A stretch of DNA of 64,000 bases from Mytilus californianus (taxonomy: Eukaryota; Mollusca; Bivalvia; Mytilida; Mytilidae). The notes beneath the pieces were generated by a model. The model was not told the DNA's origin and searched no databases. It saw nothing but the letters and a program-made list of their open reading frames with translations. Numbering within the stretch: position 1 is the first letter of the stretch; each line of letters begins with the position of its first letter. This document shows positions 33,904 to 45,262 of this stretch, one piece after another. Where the stretch lies: contig NW_026262712.1 of NCBI RefSeq assembly GCF_021869535.1, positions 115,255,640 to 115,319,639 of the forward strand. The letters are read 5' to 3'. Made by a program: the position numbers and the translations under genes.

Positions 33904-34905
33904 ATGGCCAGACGTGAACAGCCATTCATTAGACAGAAGAAAATTTGTGGGAGAACAAATAAAGACCCTGAGGTTCTTCAGCTCTGCAAGAGGGATCTAC
34001 CACAGGAGGAAGCAGACAAAGTGACCGAATGTTACTTCCATCAAGACGGCATTTTAATGAGGAAGTGGAGGCCCCCTGATGCTATCCCAGAGGAGGAATG
34101 CAGAGTAGTATACCAAGTGGTGGTGCCTAAAGTCTATAGGCAAGAAATTATTGGTCTTGCCCATGACACCCCCTTGGCTGGACACTTAGGTATGAGGAAG
34201 ACTTGCCTTAAGATCTTGCAGCATTTCTACTGGCCCAGACTTAGAAATGATGTCACAGAATACTGCAAATCATGCCATATATGCTAGGTTGTTGGTAAGC
34301 CTAACCAGAAAATACCACCAGCACAACTTCTACCAATTCCAGCCTTTGAAGAACCTTTCAGCCGAGTACTCATTGATTGCGTTGGACCTTTACCGAAGAC
34401 CAAGACTGGAAATGCGTATTTATTGACGATCATGTGTACACCCACTCGCTTTCCTGAGGCTATTCCGTTAAGGAATATCAAAACACCAACTATTGTCAAA
34501 TTTTTCACCTTAGTAGGGTTTCCTAAGTCTATACAGTCCGACCAGGGTTCAAATTTCATGTCAGGATTATTTCAGCAGGTCGTTTACCAGTTAGGGATTG
34601 CTCAGTATAGGTCAAGTGCTTATCATTCAAAATCTCAAGGTGCCTTAAAGCGTTTTCATCAAACATTGAAGAACATGATTAGAACTTTTTGTCTTCAAAT
34701 TGACAGGGACTGGGATGATGGTGTTCACTTTTTACTTTTTGTGGTCCAAGAGGCTGTTCAGGAATCCCTTGGTTTTAGTCCCTTTGAGTTGGTGTTTGGT
34801 CATACTGTAAGGGGACCTTTGAAATTGGTTAAGGAAAAGTACAAACTGATTAAAAACTTGCCTTGTTGTAGACAGGTATCACTGTTTATAGATCTGGTGT
34901 GATCG
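33904..34905 (+). pseudogene. Gypsy-type integrase with one in-frame stop and a lost catalytic Glu
   Basis: The N-terminal zinc-binding part ends in GHLGMRKT..YWPRL..CKSCHIC. A TAG at 34285-34287 interrupts the frame, which then continues unchanged. The core shows an Asp in LIDCVGPLP and a second in SDQGSNF, followed by an SQGAL.RFHQTL motif in which the expected Glu of the DDE triad is Lys. Both the stop and this change show the copy is inactive. Confidence 0.8.
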
Positions 34906-35142
34906 ATTTCATGTATTATGTTGGGTGTGTTTGACTTGTTGTTAATTTGATACACGAAAACTGCAACATGTAATTTTATAAGTAATTTTATAAGTAAAGT
35001 GGTCATTTTTATTTCGCCTGTTTTTTCTGGACAGGATTGAGAATGTAACACAGGGACCCTAAGTATGCTTTCCTGGGCTACTAAGGTAATTGTTACAGGA
35101 TATTGGAAATAAGTTGTATTTGAATTTTAAAAAAAATCAAAA
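34906..35142. other. Short spacer, possible LTR remnant
   Basis: AT-rich with a direct TTTTATAAGTAA duplication (about 34975-34996). It could be the start of a 3' LTR, but no matching 5' copy was found in the window. Confidence 0.2.
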
Positions 35143-36955
35143 ATGTCAATAGGTTTAGATTTTGTAAATATTGCCGGTATTTTTAATGATCATTCCGTTA
35201 AAGAACAAATTCCTGGCTATTTTGATAATACTGAACTCCCTCTTATTTGTTATGTTAACAAAAAATCTACCCGGAAATATGTGTTTAATTATAGCGAAGT
35301 GTGTAAAGATGTTAACATCAGTGACAATACACCTACGTCATGAAATTGCAGTAATTCCAAATACATTTATGACTCCAGTTCCCATATTATAACAGGAGAC
35401 ATAAACATCGTCCATGACCGAGAGTTGAAACCATTCCTCAGTAAAGGACCTAAAAATCGTCCCCCGTCAATTATTAATTGGAATGAGTGTCGTAACATCA
35501 TCCACGACTCACTCCGTACTTACTGCACGAAATGGATAAAACTTCTTTTTTCTAATTCAGTAATGAACATAGTTGATATTCGTATTTAACATTTTAAAGA
35601 ACATTTTACTCCTAACAACAACCATAATAGCCCTATTTCTCGTATTAAACATAAGCTAAAAGAACTCGCCAAGGAATTTGTTTTGTCCCGGCTGATAAAG
35701 CTGTCAATAATATCATTATTGTTTGACGTAAATTTTACATTGAGGTTCTGCAAAAGGAAATCACGAATTCACCAACATTCCAACTGATTCCATTTTCGGA
35801 CATCTGTAACAAAACATAAACTTTAAGCTCCCTCTTTACCAGCAGAACCGAATAACATGAAAGTTCCAACTATGTACTGGCTTCCGAAGCTGCACAAAAC
35901 ACCTTACAAAAATTCGTTGGAAGTACTTGATAAATTGCATGCTCATATTGGTGATTTCGAATCTGTTCAAAGTTTTGATTTTTCTACCCTTTATACCACT
36001 TTGCCTCATAATCTCATATAGAAAAAATTCACACAACTAATTAAATTAACATTTAAAAAGTCAGATTGCGAATATATATGTTCAAACTCTTTTAGGTCAT
36101 TTTTTAGTAACAAGAAACAAAAGAACTATGTTAGTTGGACCTGCTTTGATATGATAACTGCACTTGATTTTTTACTAGATAACATTTTTGTGCTATGGAG
36201 ATTCTGTATATCGTCAATTTATCAGAATTCCAATGGGAACTAACTGTGCACCACTTATTGCGGACCTGTTTCTGTATTAGTACGAGTTACAATTTATGAC
36301 TAAAATCAGCAAAGACCCATTGAAATAACATCTGATACAAAAAAAACTCTTTTAGATATTTGGATGATATATTGGCTCTCAATAATGACGACTTCTGTAT
36401 GTACACTAAAGAGATTTATCCTGCTGAACTGATTTTAAATAAAGCTAATACTAACAATGAACACTGCCTTTTCCTAGATCTTGATATCTATATCTTTAAC
36501 GGGAAGCTTAATACCAAAATGTACGATAAAAGAGAGGATTTTTCATTTCCTACTGTTATCCATTTTTAGATGGTGACGTTCCCTTGTCACCATCTTATGG
36601 TGTTTATATATCTAAACTTGTTCGATTCGCTCGTGTATGTAACAACGTATTTGATTTTAACGAACGAAATATCTGCATTACTGAAGAAATTATTACACCA
36701 GGGTTTTCGATATCACAAACTAGTCAAAACATTTTCTAAGTTTTATCATTGGTACAAGGACACCATTCGTAGATATAAATCAACGTGCAGACATCTTTTA
36801 CGTTCAGGTATTTCACATCCAACCTTTATGGTAATATTCTATATCAAGCTCAAAAATGTCGTCATTTACCTTAAAAGCTAACCAAACCTTTAAACAGACT
36901 TATTCAGAAGGGATATAGTTACGATACTGTTGTCAGGTCATTAAAGATGGCATTT
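35143..36955 (+). mobile_element. Penelope-like element reverse transcriptase relic
   Basis: Fragments of one protein in order, with many stops and frameshifts: FNDHSVKEQIPGYF near 35190, a KGPKNRPPSIINWNECR box near 35445, ELAKEFVL followed by PADKA near 35660-35700, MYWLPKLHK at about 35875, QSFDFSTLYTTLPHNL near 35970 (catalytic motif A), IPMGTNCAPLIADLFL near 36228, and YLDDIL at about 36357 (the YxDD catalytic motif). It ends with VYISKLVRFARVCNN and FRYHKLVKTFSKFYHWY near 36700. The PKLHK, MGTN and LDD set is typical of Penelope-like reverse transcriptases. No GIY-YIG domain follows. Confidence 0.75.
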
Positions 36956-36956
36956 T

Positions 36957-38035
36957 TAGCTCACCTGGCCTGAAGGGCCAAGTGAGCTTTTCTCGTCACT
37001 ATGCGTTCGTTGTCCGTCGTCGTCCACCGTCCATCGTCGTTATCTTTTACAAAAATCTTCTCCTCTGAAACTACTGGGCCAAATTTAACCAAACTTGTCC
37101 ACAATTATCATTGGGGTATCTAGTTTTAAAAATGTGTCTGATGACTCCGCCTGCCAACCAAGATGGCCGACATAGCTAAAAATATAACATAGGGGTAAAA
37201 TGGAAGTGTTGTCTATTGTTTTGAAAACCGTTATAAATAGAGAAAATCTGACAAGGGCAAACATGTTCAGAATGTTGAGCTCTACCAATTGTCTATATAC
37301 GTCAAAACTGTCAGACGACTTCTTATAGGAGTTATTGCCCTTAAATGACAAATTTTATCATTTCTTTAATTTTTGCCTACTATTTTGAAAACTATAATAG
37401 ATAAAGAGAAACTTTAAATTGCAAAAATGATCAGCAAGACAAGTTCAACCAATAAGTCTCATGGTCGAAATCGTCGGTTGACTCCTTATGAGAGTTATTT
37501 CACTTTGATGACGATTTTTACCAATTTTTTGCATTTTTGCCTTATATCTCAAAAATTATACTAGATAAAAACTTAAATAGGCATAAATGATCAGTAAGAC
37601 AAGATCTACAATTAAGACAATATGACGGAAATCGTCCGACGACTCCTTATTGGAGTTAATGCTCTTTTAAAACGATTTTCACCATTTTGTTTCGTTTTGC
37701 CATATATGATAAAAAATTATAATAGATAATAGACACTTTAAGTCACAAAAATGATCAGCAAGTCAAGATCTACTAACAAGTCAAATTTTGCCGATATAGT
37801 TAGTAGACTGTCACTCTTTATAGGAGTGATTGCCCTTAAATGAGGATTTTTTTTTACCCTATTTTGTGTTTTGAGCAAAATCTAGAGAAGATAGAGAGAA
37901 ACTAAACAGACTTAAAGGTTCAGTAATACAAGATCAACAAAACAGATTTTTGTCATGAATTCTATTCTCGTCTACAATTTTGGAGAGTGTCCTTTGTTGA
38001 ATATGCACAAAGACCAAGGTGCGCGACACAGGCTC
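36957..38035 (+). repeat. Bivalve-type non-coding repeat (AGCTCACCTGGCC family)
   Basis: Opens with a hairpin (AGCTCACCTGGCC ... GGCCAAGTGAGCT), then CAAAAATCTTCTCCTCTGAA and CAAATTTAACCAAACTTGTC. Four to five ~165 bp subunits follow with GATCAGCAAGACAAG and GACGACTCCTTAT-type boxes. It closes with GCGACACAGGCTCTTTAGAG. I recall this family as abundant in bivalve genomes. It encodes nothing and abuts the Penelope relic. Confidence 0.75.
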
Positions 38036-38199
38036 TTTAGAGCCTCTAGTTTGGAATTAATATTGATCTACTCATAGGGTCTTTGAATTGGAAATAAACA
38101 CATTTATTCTAAAACCAGTTGTTGGCATGATACGGATTATGTTCTTCTCGTATATTTTATGATGGTATGATACTAAATCCCTAAAGGAAGGGATTGTGC

Positions 38200-38741
38200 T
38201 TGATTTTCATATGATGAACACAATCTTTCAATCAGACTAATTGACGTCTGGAGCTGGCATGTTAGTAACTGCTAATATTCCTTTGTTAATTTGAATATCA
38301 TTGTCATTTTGCTTTGTTTCTTCTGTTACTATTCTAACATCGGACTCGGACTTCCTTTAAAACTGAGTTTTACTGTACGTATTGCTGTGTGTTTGTTTAT
38401 TCTACATTGGCTAGCGGTATAGGGGGGGGGGGTTATGATCTCACAAAACACGTTTAACTCCGCCGCATTTTTGCGCCTGTACCAAGTCAGGAGCCTTTGG
38501 CCTTTGTTAGTATTGGTTTTTTTTAAATTTTGGTTCATTTATATGTTGCGGAGTTTAGTGTGACGTCCAATTTCGCTGAACTAGTACACATTTTTTAGGG
38601 GCCAGCTGAAGCCCGCCTCCGGATGCTTGATTTTCTCGCTGTGTTGAAGACCCATTGGTGGCCTTGGTCTGTTTTCTGCTCTTTGGTCGGGTTGTTGTCT
38701 CTTTGACACATTCCCCGTTTCCATTCTCAATTTTATAGAAA
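38200..38741 (+). repeat. Dispersed repeat, inverted partner of 318-830
   Basis: See 318-830 for the shared boxes. This copy contains a 10-base G run (about 38421-38430). It sits directly downstream, in minus-strand sense, of Penelope-like coding remnants, so it may be that element's 3' tail. Confidence 0.8.
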
Positions 38742-39394
38742 ACCTTAGACTGAGCAACACGAACCCCACCAAAACTGGGGGTGATCTCAGGTGCTCCGGA
38801 AGGGTAAGTAGATCCTGCTCCACACGTGGCACCCGTCATGTTACTCATGTAAGTACAAACCCGCTGATATGTCTAATTCGGTAGGTAACATTCGGGGGAA
38901 GGGGACGAGATTGTAGTTACGACAATTGGAACATATCTGTCGTCATCTGTGAAACAGATATTCCATAACGGTGAATCAACTCGTGATGGTGTCCGTAAAA
39001 TTTATGAAGGGATGATTTCAACTTCACCACTTGGCACTCTTGGTTCAATAGCTTCCTTGTGAGCAGCAACCCTCTATCAAGAAAATCATGATAGGAAACA
39101 CAAGCCCTGGAATATCGTCTCAACTGGGAGATATATACTCTGTATGCAGGCGCTGCTGGAATGTTGCTACATAGAAATGGAGTTCTCAATTGGGAAGCTG
39201 AAATTATCTCTTTTGGCGTAAAGTTTTCTTTTCAACCGACCCTCATTGTCAATTACTATATGTAAGTCAAGATATGATGCAAACTTAACTGTATGTGTTG
39301 TATCCTTTACCTCAGGTTCGATGGGATAGATGCGTTCAACATGGTTGGAAATTAACCTTATTATATTACAACCAATCGAAAAATATAGATACAC
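38742..39394 (-). pseudogene. Penelope-like reverse transcriptase C-terminal relic, minus strand
   Basis: On the minus strand, 39394-39167 encodes a segment with KFASYLDLHIVID and KRKLYAKRDNFSFPI, the post-catalytic FLDL..KLY.KRDDFSFP part of these enzymes. After a frame change, 39120-38917 encodes VYISQLRRYSRACVSYHDFL and a basic tail ending YGISVSQMTTDMF. 38848-38741 shows MTGATCGAG and YPSGAPE, the expected extreme C-terminus. At least one frameshift; no YxDD part. Confidence 0.7.
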
Positions 39395-39496
39395 ACTCTA
39401 CAAGTTAAGATGATTTTCATCCTTGTCACAGACATACCCATTAATGAAGGACCATTGTTATACCGCATGCACATCTTACGAAATTGACATTCATGC

Positions 39497-39706
39497 AATA
39501 TTTATCCAGAGTGACGCCATAAAAATTCAAACTTGATCTGAGTTTTGTGGTAATAAGCCTTGTGTATAAGTTTCATAACATTTGGTTAAGGCAAACTAAA
39601 GTTAGAGAACAGAAATTAATTTTGGGATATACGTATGGACGGACGGACGTGCGTACAGACAAGGTTAAAACTTGATGCCCCCTCCTAAGGCGGGGGCATA
39701 AAAAAA
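39497..39706 (+). repeat. Dispersed repeat C (GGGGCATAA-terminated family)
   Basis: Shows AAACTTGATCTGAGTTTTGT, AGTTTCATAACATTTGGTTA, GACGGACGGACG, and a terminal inverted GCCCCCTCC..GGCGGGGGC followed by ATAAA. Related copies in the FNBP4 introns are 45595-45746, 45965-46231, 52788-53491 and 55425-55884. Confidence 0.7.
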
Positions 39707-42700
39707 ACGTAGAACCTTACAGTTCTTGGTACATTATATTTTTGATTGTTGTCTTCAAGTTTTAATTTAAATAAGCTGAGATTAATTAAACTGATTCCAT
39801 TAAATATGATTTGTAAACTTGTAATCATGACAATAAGCATAATATAAATCATTTAGTATCAAGCACAATTAATATCAAATCAAGAGTTTTCCTTAATGTG
39901 TGTAAACGTTAATCATTGTGTAGTGCATAAAAATAAATATCTTAGTGAATATTACATCTGAAAGAGGAAAATATTCAATGAGTGTGTAAAGTTTAAATTT
40001 AATTCATTAGGGTAGTAAGAAAATTCTCAAGGGGAATTAATTCACTGAAAACTTCTACAATCAGAATTATCTCCTTTTCTGCTCTCTCTCCTTGGACAAA
40101 TGGACAGTACTACAGCTTTTTATCCCAACACCTCTATGATGCCTGGGGTAAAACAACCCAACAATAAGACCTAAGGCAAAGTTGTCATTAAAAGTTGCAG
40201 TTGAGACATAGTTTTTCATATTTAATAATGAATTAGCTTTTACAATGAAATCACATAGGTTTTGTTTCGTTTACAAAGTTGCTGTATACAAAACATAAAT
40301 CATGATTTTCTCTCATTTTTGTCAAATAACAATTCAATTGTACCAATACTTACCTCAAGTGATTTTTCCATCAATAAGGATGGTTAGGTTTGGTTTTTTT
40401 TTTCTTTTTAAATGTTTTAAATTTAAAGTTTTTACTGAAAGATCTAAAATGTGTCTGCAAGATTGTTTAAATGCCCCCTCCAATGAAATTAAAAATATAA
40501 TTTCTACTCAATAAAACGTTTTTTTTTCAATTCTGAAGGTTTGATGAGTTTTTCTATTAAAAAATTGTGTTAACAAGACAAAACATTCTAATTAAGACCT
40601 TTTCTATCCTTACTCAATTCCTTATTGTTCAATATTCATATATTATCTAAAAAATACTTCTTTTTGAAGGCAAAGGTATGTATAAGCTTTTCTTTACCCC
40701 TTAAATCAAAACCTCCAAAAGTATAATCCTATAACTTCCTGGTGACTTATTCACATAACATTATATTCAAAATTTGGATTACATATTCCTTTAAGATTTC
40801 AAATTTTAACCTTCCAGCAAAAACAAAAATTAGTCTTTGGAATATAACCATTAAATTTAGATTATAGGAACAGCATCGCTCAAAAGATATTTTTATTCCA
40901 AATATCTAAGTTGCATTGATTATGAATGACTTGTAAAATGAATCAATGTGGTCCTTCCCTTTATACTTACCTGCATACAAATCAAGACTTCAGTACATAT
41001 ATTTTATCCTTAACATCGGTAAATTTTGTTTCTTGAGTTATTTTATTCAAATCCTTACGAAAAAAACCCATTTTATATGCAGAAGAGTGATTGAAAAAAA
41101 CTGTTTGAGTTGTGCTTTCTTTGCAGTTTAATATTCAGATGAAAAAATAAAATAACTTTTACATTAAAACCATGCATATAACTTACACTGTAAGTGTTGA
41201 TTAAATGATTTAAATTTTTCAAGAAAAAATCTTTATAAAAATGTTTGGACAAATTTAGAATACAATGATTTATAGTTTTTAAATACATTCAGTAATAATT
41301 TTCACATAAAAATATCATTTATTTTCATCTAATGAAAAATCATATACACAACCTTCAAATGACATTGTCCATCATGTAAACACAAAATGAAAGTCATTTA
41401 AATGTTCTCATAAAAATATTTGTGTGCACAAAATAATTTTTCAGGCAGACATTCACATCAGATATGTTCACACTTGTAAGCGATATTCACTAAGTGAATT
41501 ATTCAACATGACAAAACGCCATAACTTTGCATAAAAGCTTTTTCTTACAATAAAGAAAAGTATATATATAGCTTTTTACATTTTGCAGTAAAATAAAATT
41601 TTAATACATATTGTATAATAAATACACGAAAATCACTATGCTATTAATTTGATTGAAATATGGCAGTATTGTAATTAACTAGAAAAACTCCAAATCAAAT
41701 TAAATGAAGTTGTTTTACAATCTTTCAGATTATCCAAATGATTTTACAATGTCTAGCTAACAAAAAAAATCAAGTATATAATTTTAAATCATCTCTCTTT
41801 TCCTCATAGTAGTACTATACTACAGAAATCAGATTATTTTCTGGTATCTTTTAAAAGAAATTGAGAAATGAAATTGGCGGCGGTTTCCAACACAATCTCT
41901 GTTCATTAAAATCAGATTATGCTTTCATTCAACAAGTGAACACTACTTCAGACATGTAAAACAGATAAAATACTGAATAAATATTGTGTATCTAATTCAA
42001 TGAATAGATAAAGAAATTTGAAGATGTGGTGCTTGAATTTTTAATTCCAGCAACACAATTTTGGAATCCTGTCCTCATATACAGAAATACAAGTCAATGT
42101 TGACTTTAAGCCTATAAAAGGATTCCTTTAAGGTCAAGAAACAGTAAATGAGTTATGTCACAGATTTGATAAAATTTTGCATACAACTTTGGCTCTTTGT
42201 TCTTTAACTGAAAATCAAATAATAATGAATTTCTCTTCTTTTTTTTTTTAAATATTACTGATTGAATTCTTTCAAAATAGGCGAACATTTGTATAGAAAG
42301 CACATACAATCAGCGAAAAACATTCTTAGATACGTAATGACATAGCCCATTTTCTTTAACTTTACTGTAACATAAACTGTTGACACAGAGATATGTCTTG
42401 CTTATGTGTTATTTTGATAGTATAATGCAAATGTTTAAGTTAAAATAACCTGACTGAGGGGGTGGGGGTAATATATTGATGGAAATGAGTTGTACCAATG
42501 GAAGAACAACTAATTACCAAATGCAATTAACTCACAATTAGTAAATTTACCTTACCACTAACATGTAAAATTATATGCAATAGTTTCTGGGTCAATGAAA
42601 ATAAGATGTGCCAATGGTAAAACAACTGTGTCTACCAAATATCATTGACTAAACCTCAATAGTTCCCCCTAAACTAACCTTATCTGGAATTTAAACATTT

Positions 42701-43698
42701 GTTAAAGCCCCCATCACAAACCAAGGAAACATCATGCCTAAATCTCACATCTACAATTTTGCTGCAGGCAAGACAAATATCAATAGGCATTAACTCCTGT
42801 CCCTCCTTTCACAAATTAAAGAGAAATGAGAAAACAAGACCATGAATAGTGTGACACATAAACTAAATTATAAAGATACATTTCATGTATTTATAACAAA
42901 GTCATAAACCTAGTAACAGGATTAATGTCCATTGCCTGGTTTCTTACTTTTATCTAATGATGGGTTCACATTGTTTGATTGATTGAAGATTGCTAAACAT
43001 GGGGTCAGCAGAAAAAGTCTATATTGCAATGAAGGATGGGTTCAGGCCAATCACTAAATTGATACAGGCTGTGTTCTATATATAATTAACACTATAAAGA
43101 TTGTAAAGGGAATGTCAATGTAGATGACCGACCTACACGACAACTACATCCACTTGTTACTTTAATATTATAAAAATTTCATTCCATCTTGTATCAACTA
43201 TTACTTAGGTTTATAAAATCTTTTTACAATTTTTTAACAACATTCTTCATAAATATGAAAACAAATTAGACATCTAACTTGCAGTTTTGACAATCAAAAA
43301 TAATGCTGCATTAAGGGAAATTCTATTTCGAAATTTTGAACATTCTGATTGGTTCATTTTCAAGGATTTCTGAGTCTGTGCAACAGAACTTTCCAGGATG
43401 AAAGTTGAATTTCAGAATCAGTCCATGACATAAATATATCACTATTCTGCCTCTTTTTTATAATTATTTAATACAAAAAAAGGCATGAGCAAGCTGATAA
43501 AGGCACAACTTCAATTAAGTAAAAAGCATACACATTTTTATCGAGGGAAAAATTTTACAAAATCTTTACTATAAATTCATTACAACATATACAACCATGT
43601 TGAAAAAAATAGATTTCATATTGATGTCTTGATGATCTAGTGTACATAAAAGTTCCTTTTTTCTTAAATCATTGAGAGATTCTGTAGGTGACACTGTT
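39707..43698. other. AT-rich region without recognised genes; possible FNBP4 3' UTR or intergenic
   Basis: Nearly 4 kb of AT-rich sequence with only short random ORFs on both strands and no recognised repeats. It lies just 3' of the FNBP4 end on the minus strand, so part may be 3' UTR; poly(A) position cannot be fixed by eye. Confidence 0.3.
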
Positions 43699-43798
43699 CT
43701 ACTCTATTAAGCACCATCTTAATACTAATCTATCACCAGACATCATAATGCTGTAATGTGCTTCATCATCACAAAGATTGTCACAGAAATCACAACAT
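43699..43798 (-). CDS. Candidate 3' exon (Cys-rich tail), uncertain
   Basis: On the minus strand, an acceptor (TATATATTTTCAG) precedes a short open stretch, CCDFCDNLCDDEAHYS..., that ends at TAG 43699-43701. A donor (CAG|GTGAGC, exon side at 45091) lies just after the FNBP4 stop. The phase would join this exon to the frame used if FNBP4 had one extra base before its stop. It may instead be an untranslated exon or chance. No family recognised. Confidence 0.25.
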
Positions 43799-43964
43799 CT
43801 GAAAATATATAAAATATATATCTTAGTCTTAGATGCATGATTTTTTATTAGTTGTTATTGGTTTTGAACTATCTTTCAGTAACTACAAGTACTCTCAGAT
43901 CTGTACTTAGTGTCTTTTGTTAGATTTTTTCTGTTTTGTATTGATTAAATGAGATAAGCCCTTT

Positions 43965-44395
43965 TTCAACTGATTTTTAGTTTGTTCTTATGTTGTATTG
44001 TTTCACCACTGTCCCAGGCTAGGGGAAAAGTTTAGCAACAGCAAACATGTTTAACCCCGCCACATTCAGTATGTGTGTGTCTCGTCAGGAGCCTGAAATT
44101 CAGTGGTTGTTGTTTGTTGCTGTATATCGTATTTGTTTTTCATCAATTGTTTTACATATAAATCACCAGCCGGTTGTACGAACGTGGCATTAGCCTAATG
44201 GGTCATTAAGTCTTTATTTAATTTTCTTGTTTGAATGTTTTACATTTGTCATATCAGGGCTATTTATAGCTTACTATACAGTATGGGTTTTGCTCATTGT
44301 TACAGGCAGTACGGTGACCTATAGTTGTTAACTTCTATGTCATTTGGGTTCTGTAGGAGAGTTGTCTCATTGGCAATCATAATTATTATTATATT
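43965..44395 (+). repeat. Mussel dispersed repeat, longest copy
   Basis: Has both halves: CACTGTCCCAGGCTAGGGG, AACATGTTTAACCCCGCCAC and TCAGGAGCCTGAAATTCAGT, then TTTATAGCTTACTATACAG, CGGTGACCTATAGTTGTTAA and GAGTTGTCTCATTGGCAATC. Fragments are at 2485, 7060, 10645, 17840 and 61262. Confidence 0.8.
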
Positions 44396-45106
44396 CCATT
44401 CTTAATAATTTTGTATGACTGCCAATACTTCCACAAAATTGAGGAAGTATTATTTATTATGTGAATTTTAATAAGCAAATTTCAGCTGATCTGAATACTG
44501 TAAAATCAGAAATTTTTGCAAGGTTTTTATTAATGGGAATAATGCCACTGAGAGAGTTTTGCAATAATAAGAACTCACATTCTTATATCAGATACATATA
44601 ACTGTATGTAGATTTTCATAGAACCACAATAATTAATCTCACATTTGTGTTCCTTCTTCAAAAATTGCAATAATACATGCATGCATTAATTTCTGGTTTT
44701 ACAATATAACCATTAAAAGACTTCGAAAAAATATAACAGACTGTTGAAAAAGTCCAACAATTATGCTGTCATAGGAAATTCAATCAAAAAAAAAAACATA
44801 AATAGAATGTCCTCTATTTGAATCAAATGCTCAGTAGTGAAGCTTTGCATAAATTCCATCAGATTGTTTATAGGACCAAATTCATAGTTCATTATATCTT
44901 TAATAGTTATGAACATAAAACCAGTTTTTATTTTTTTTAAAAACATGTTGCCCTATTCTCAATTAACCACTGACAGGGTCAAAAGAGAAGATGCTGAAAA
45001 GAACTTTCTGAATAACATGAGAGACATTATTTTACAAGAGCAGTGTGTTCTCCCAGTTACATTTTGTTATACCTTTTTTAAACAGCTCACCTGACATATT
45101 CATTTT

Positions 45107-45262
45107 TCAGCTGTGTTCTTTTTTCCATTCATCCAGTTTTTGTCGTATAGCATTTTGTCTTTCTTCTCTCTCCTGCTCCTCTATCTCTACCTCTTTCTTC
45201 ACTTTTTGCCACTTCTGTACAAGGTTGGATACATTTTTATTTTTTAATTGTCCACCTGATTG
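45107..45262 (-). CDS. FNBP4: FNBP4 terminal exon (C-terminal motif)
   Basis: Acceptor TTTTTCAG, phase 0. It encodes NVSNLVQKWQKVKKEVE and QKLDEWKKEHS, matching the conserved C-terminal motif. It stops at TGA 45107-45109. Vertebrate FNBP4 continues ~30 residues with a second motif that is not seen here. Confidence 0.85.
   Translation of the reverse strand, partial: QSGGQLKNKNVSNLVQKWQKVKKEVEIEEQEREERQNAIRQKLDEWKKEHS

Larger units (their letters stand above)
32480..34905 (+). mobile_element. Ty3/Gypsy-type LTR retrotransposon relic lacking reverse transcriptase
   Basis: In order: a SCAN-like gag segment (about 32500-33069), a CCHC zinc knuckle (CAYC..H..C from 33175), an aspartic protease active-site DTGA (Asp at 33427), then after only ~275 bp the integrase, with its HHCC zinc finger and catalytic core. 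Reverse transcriptase and RNase H, which should lie between protease and integrase, are absent. Gag, protease and integrase share one frame, broken by stops at the end of gag, after the protease and inside integrase. LTRs could not be identified. Confidence 0.8.
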
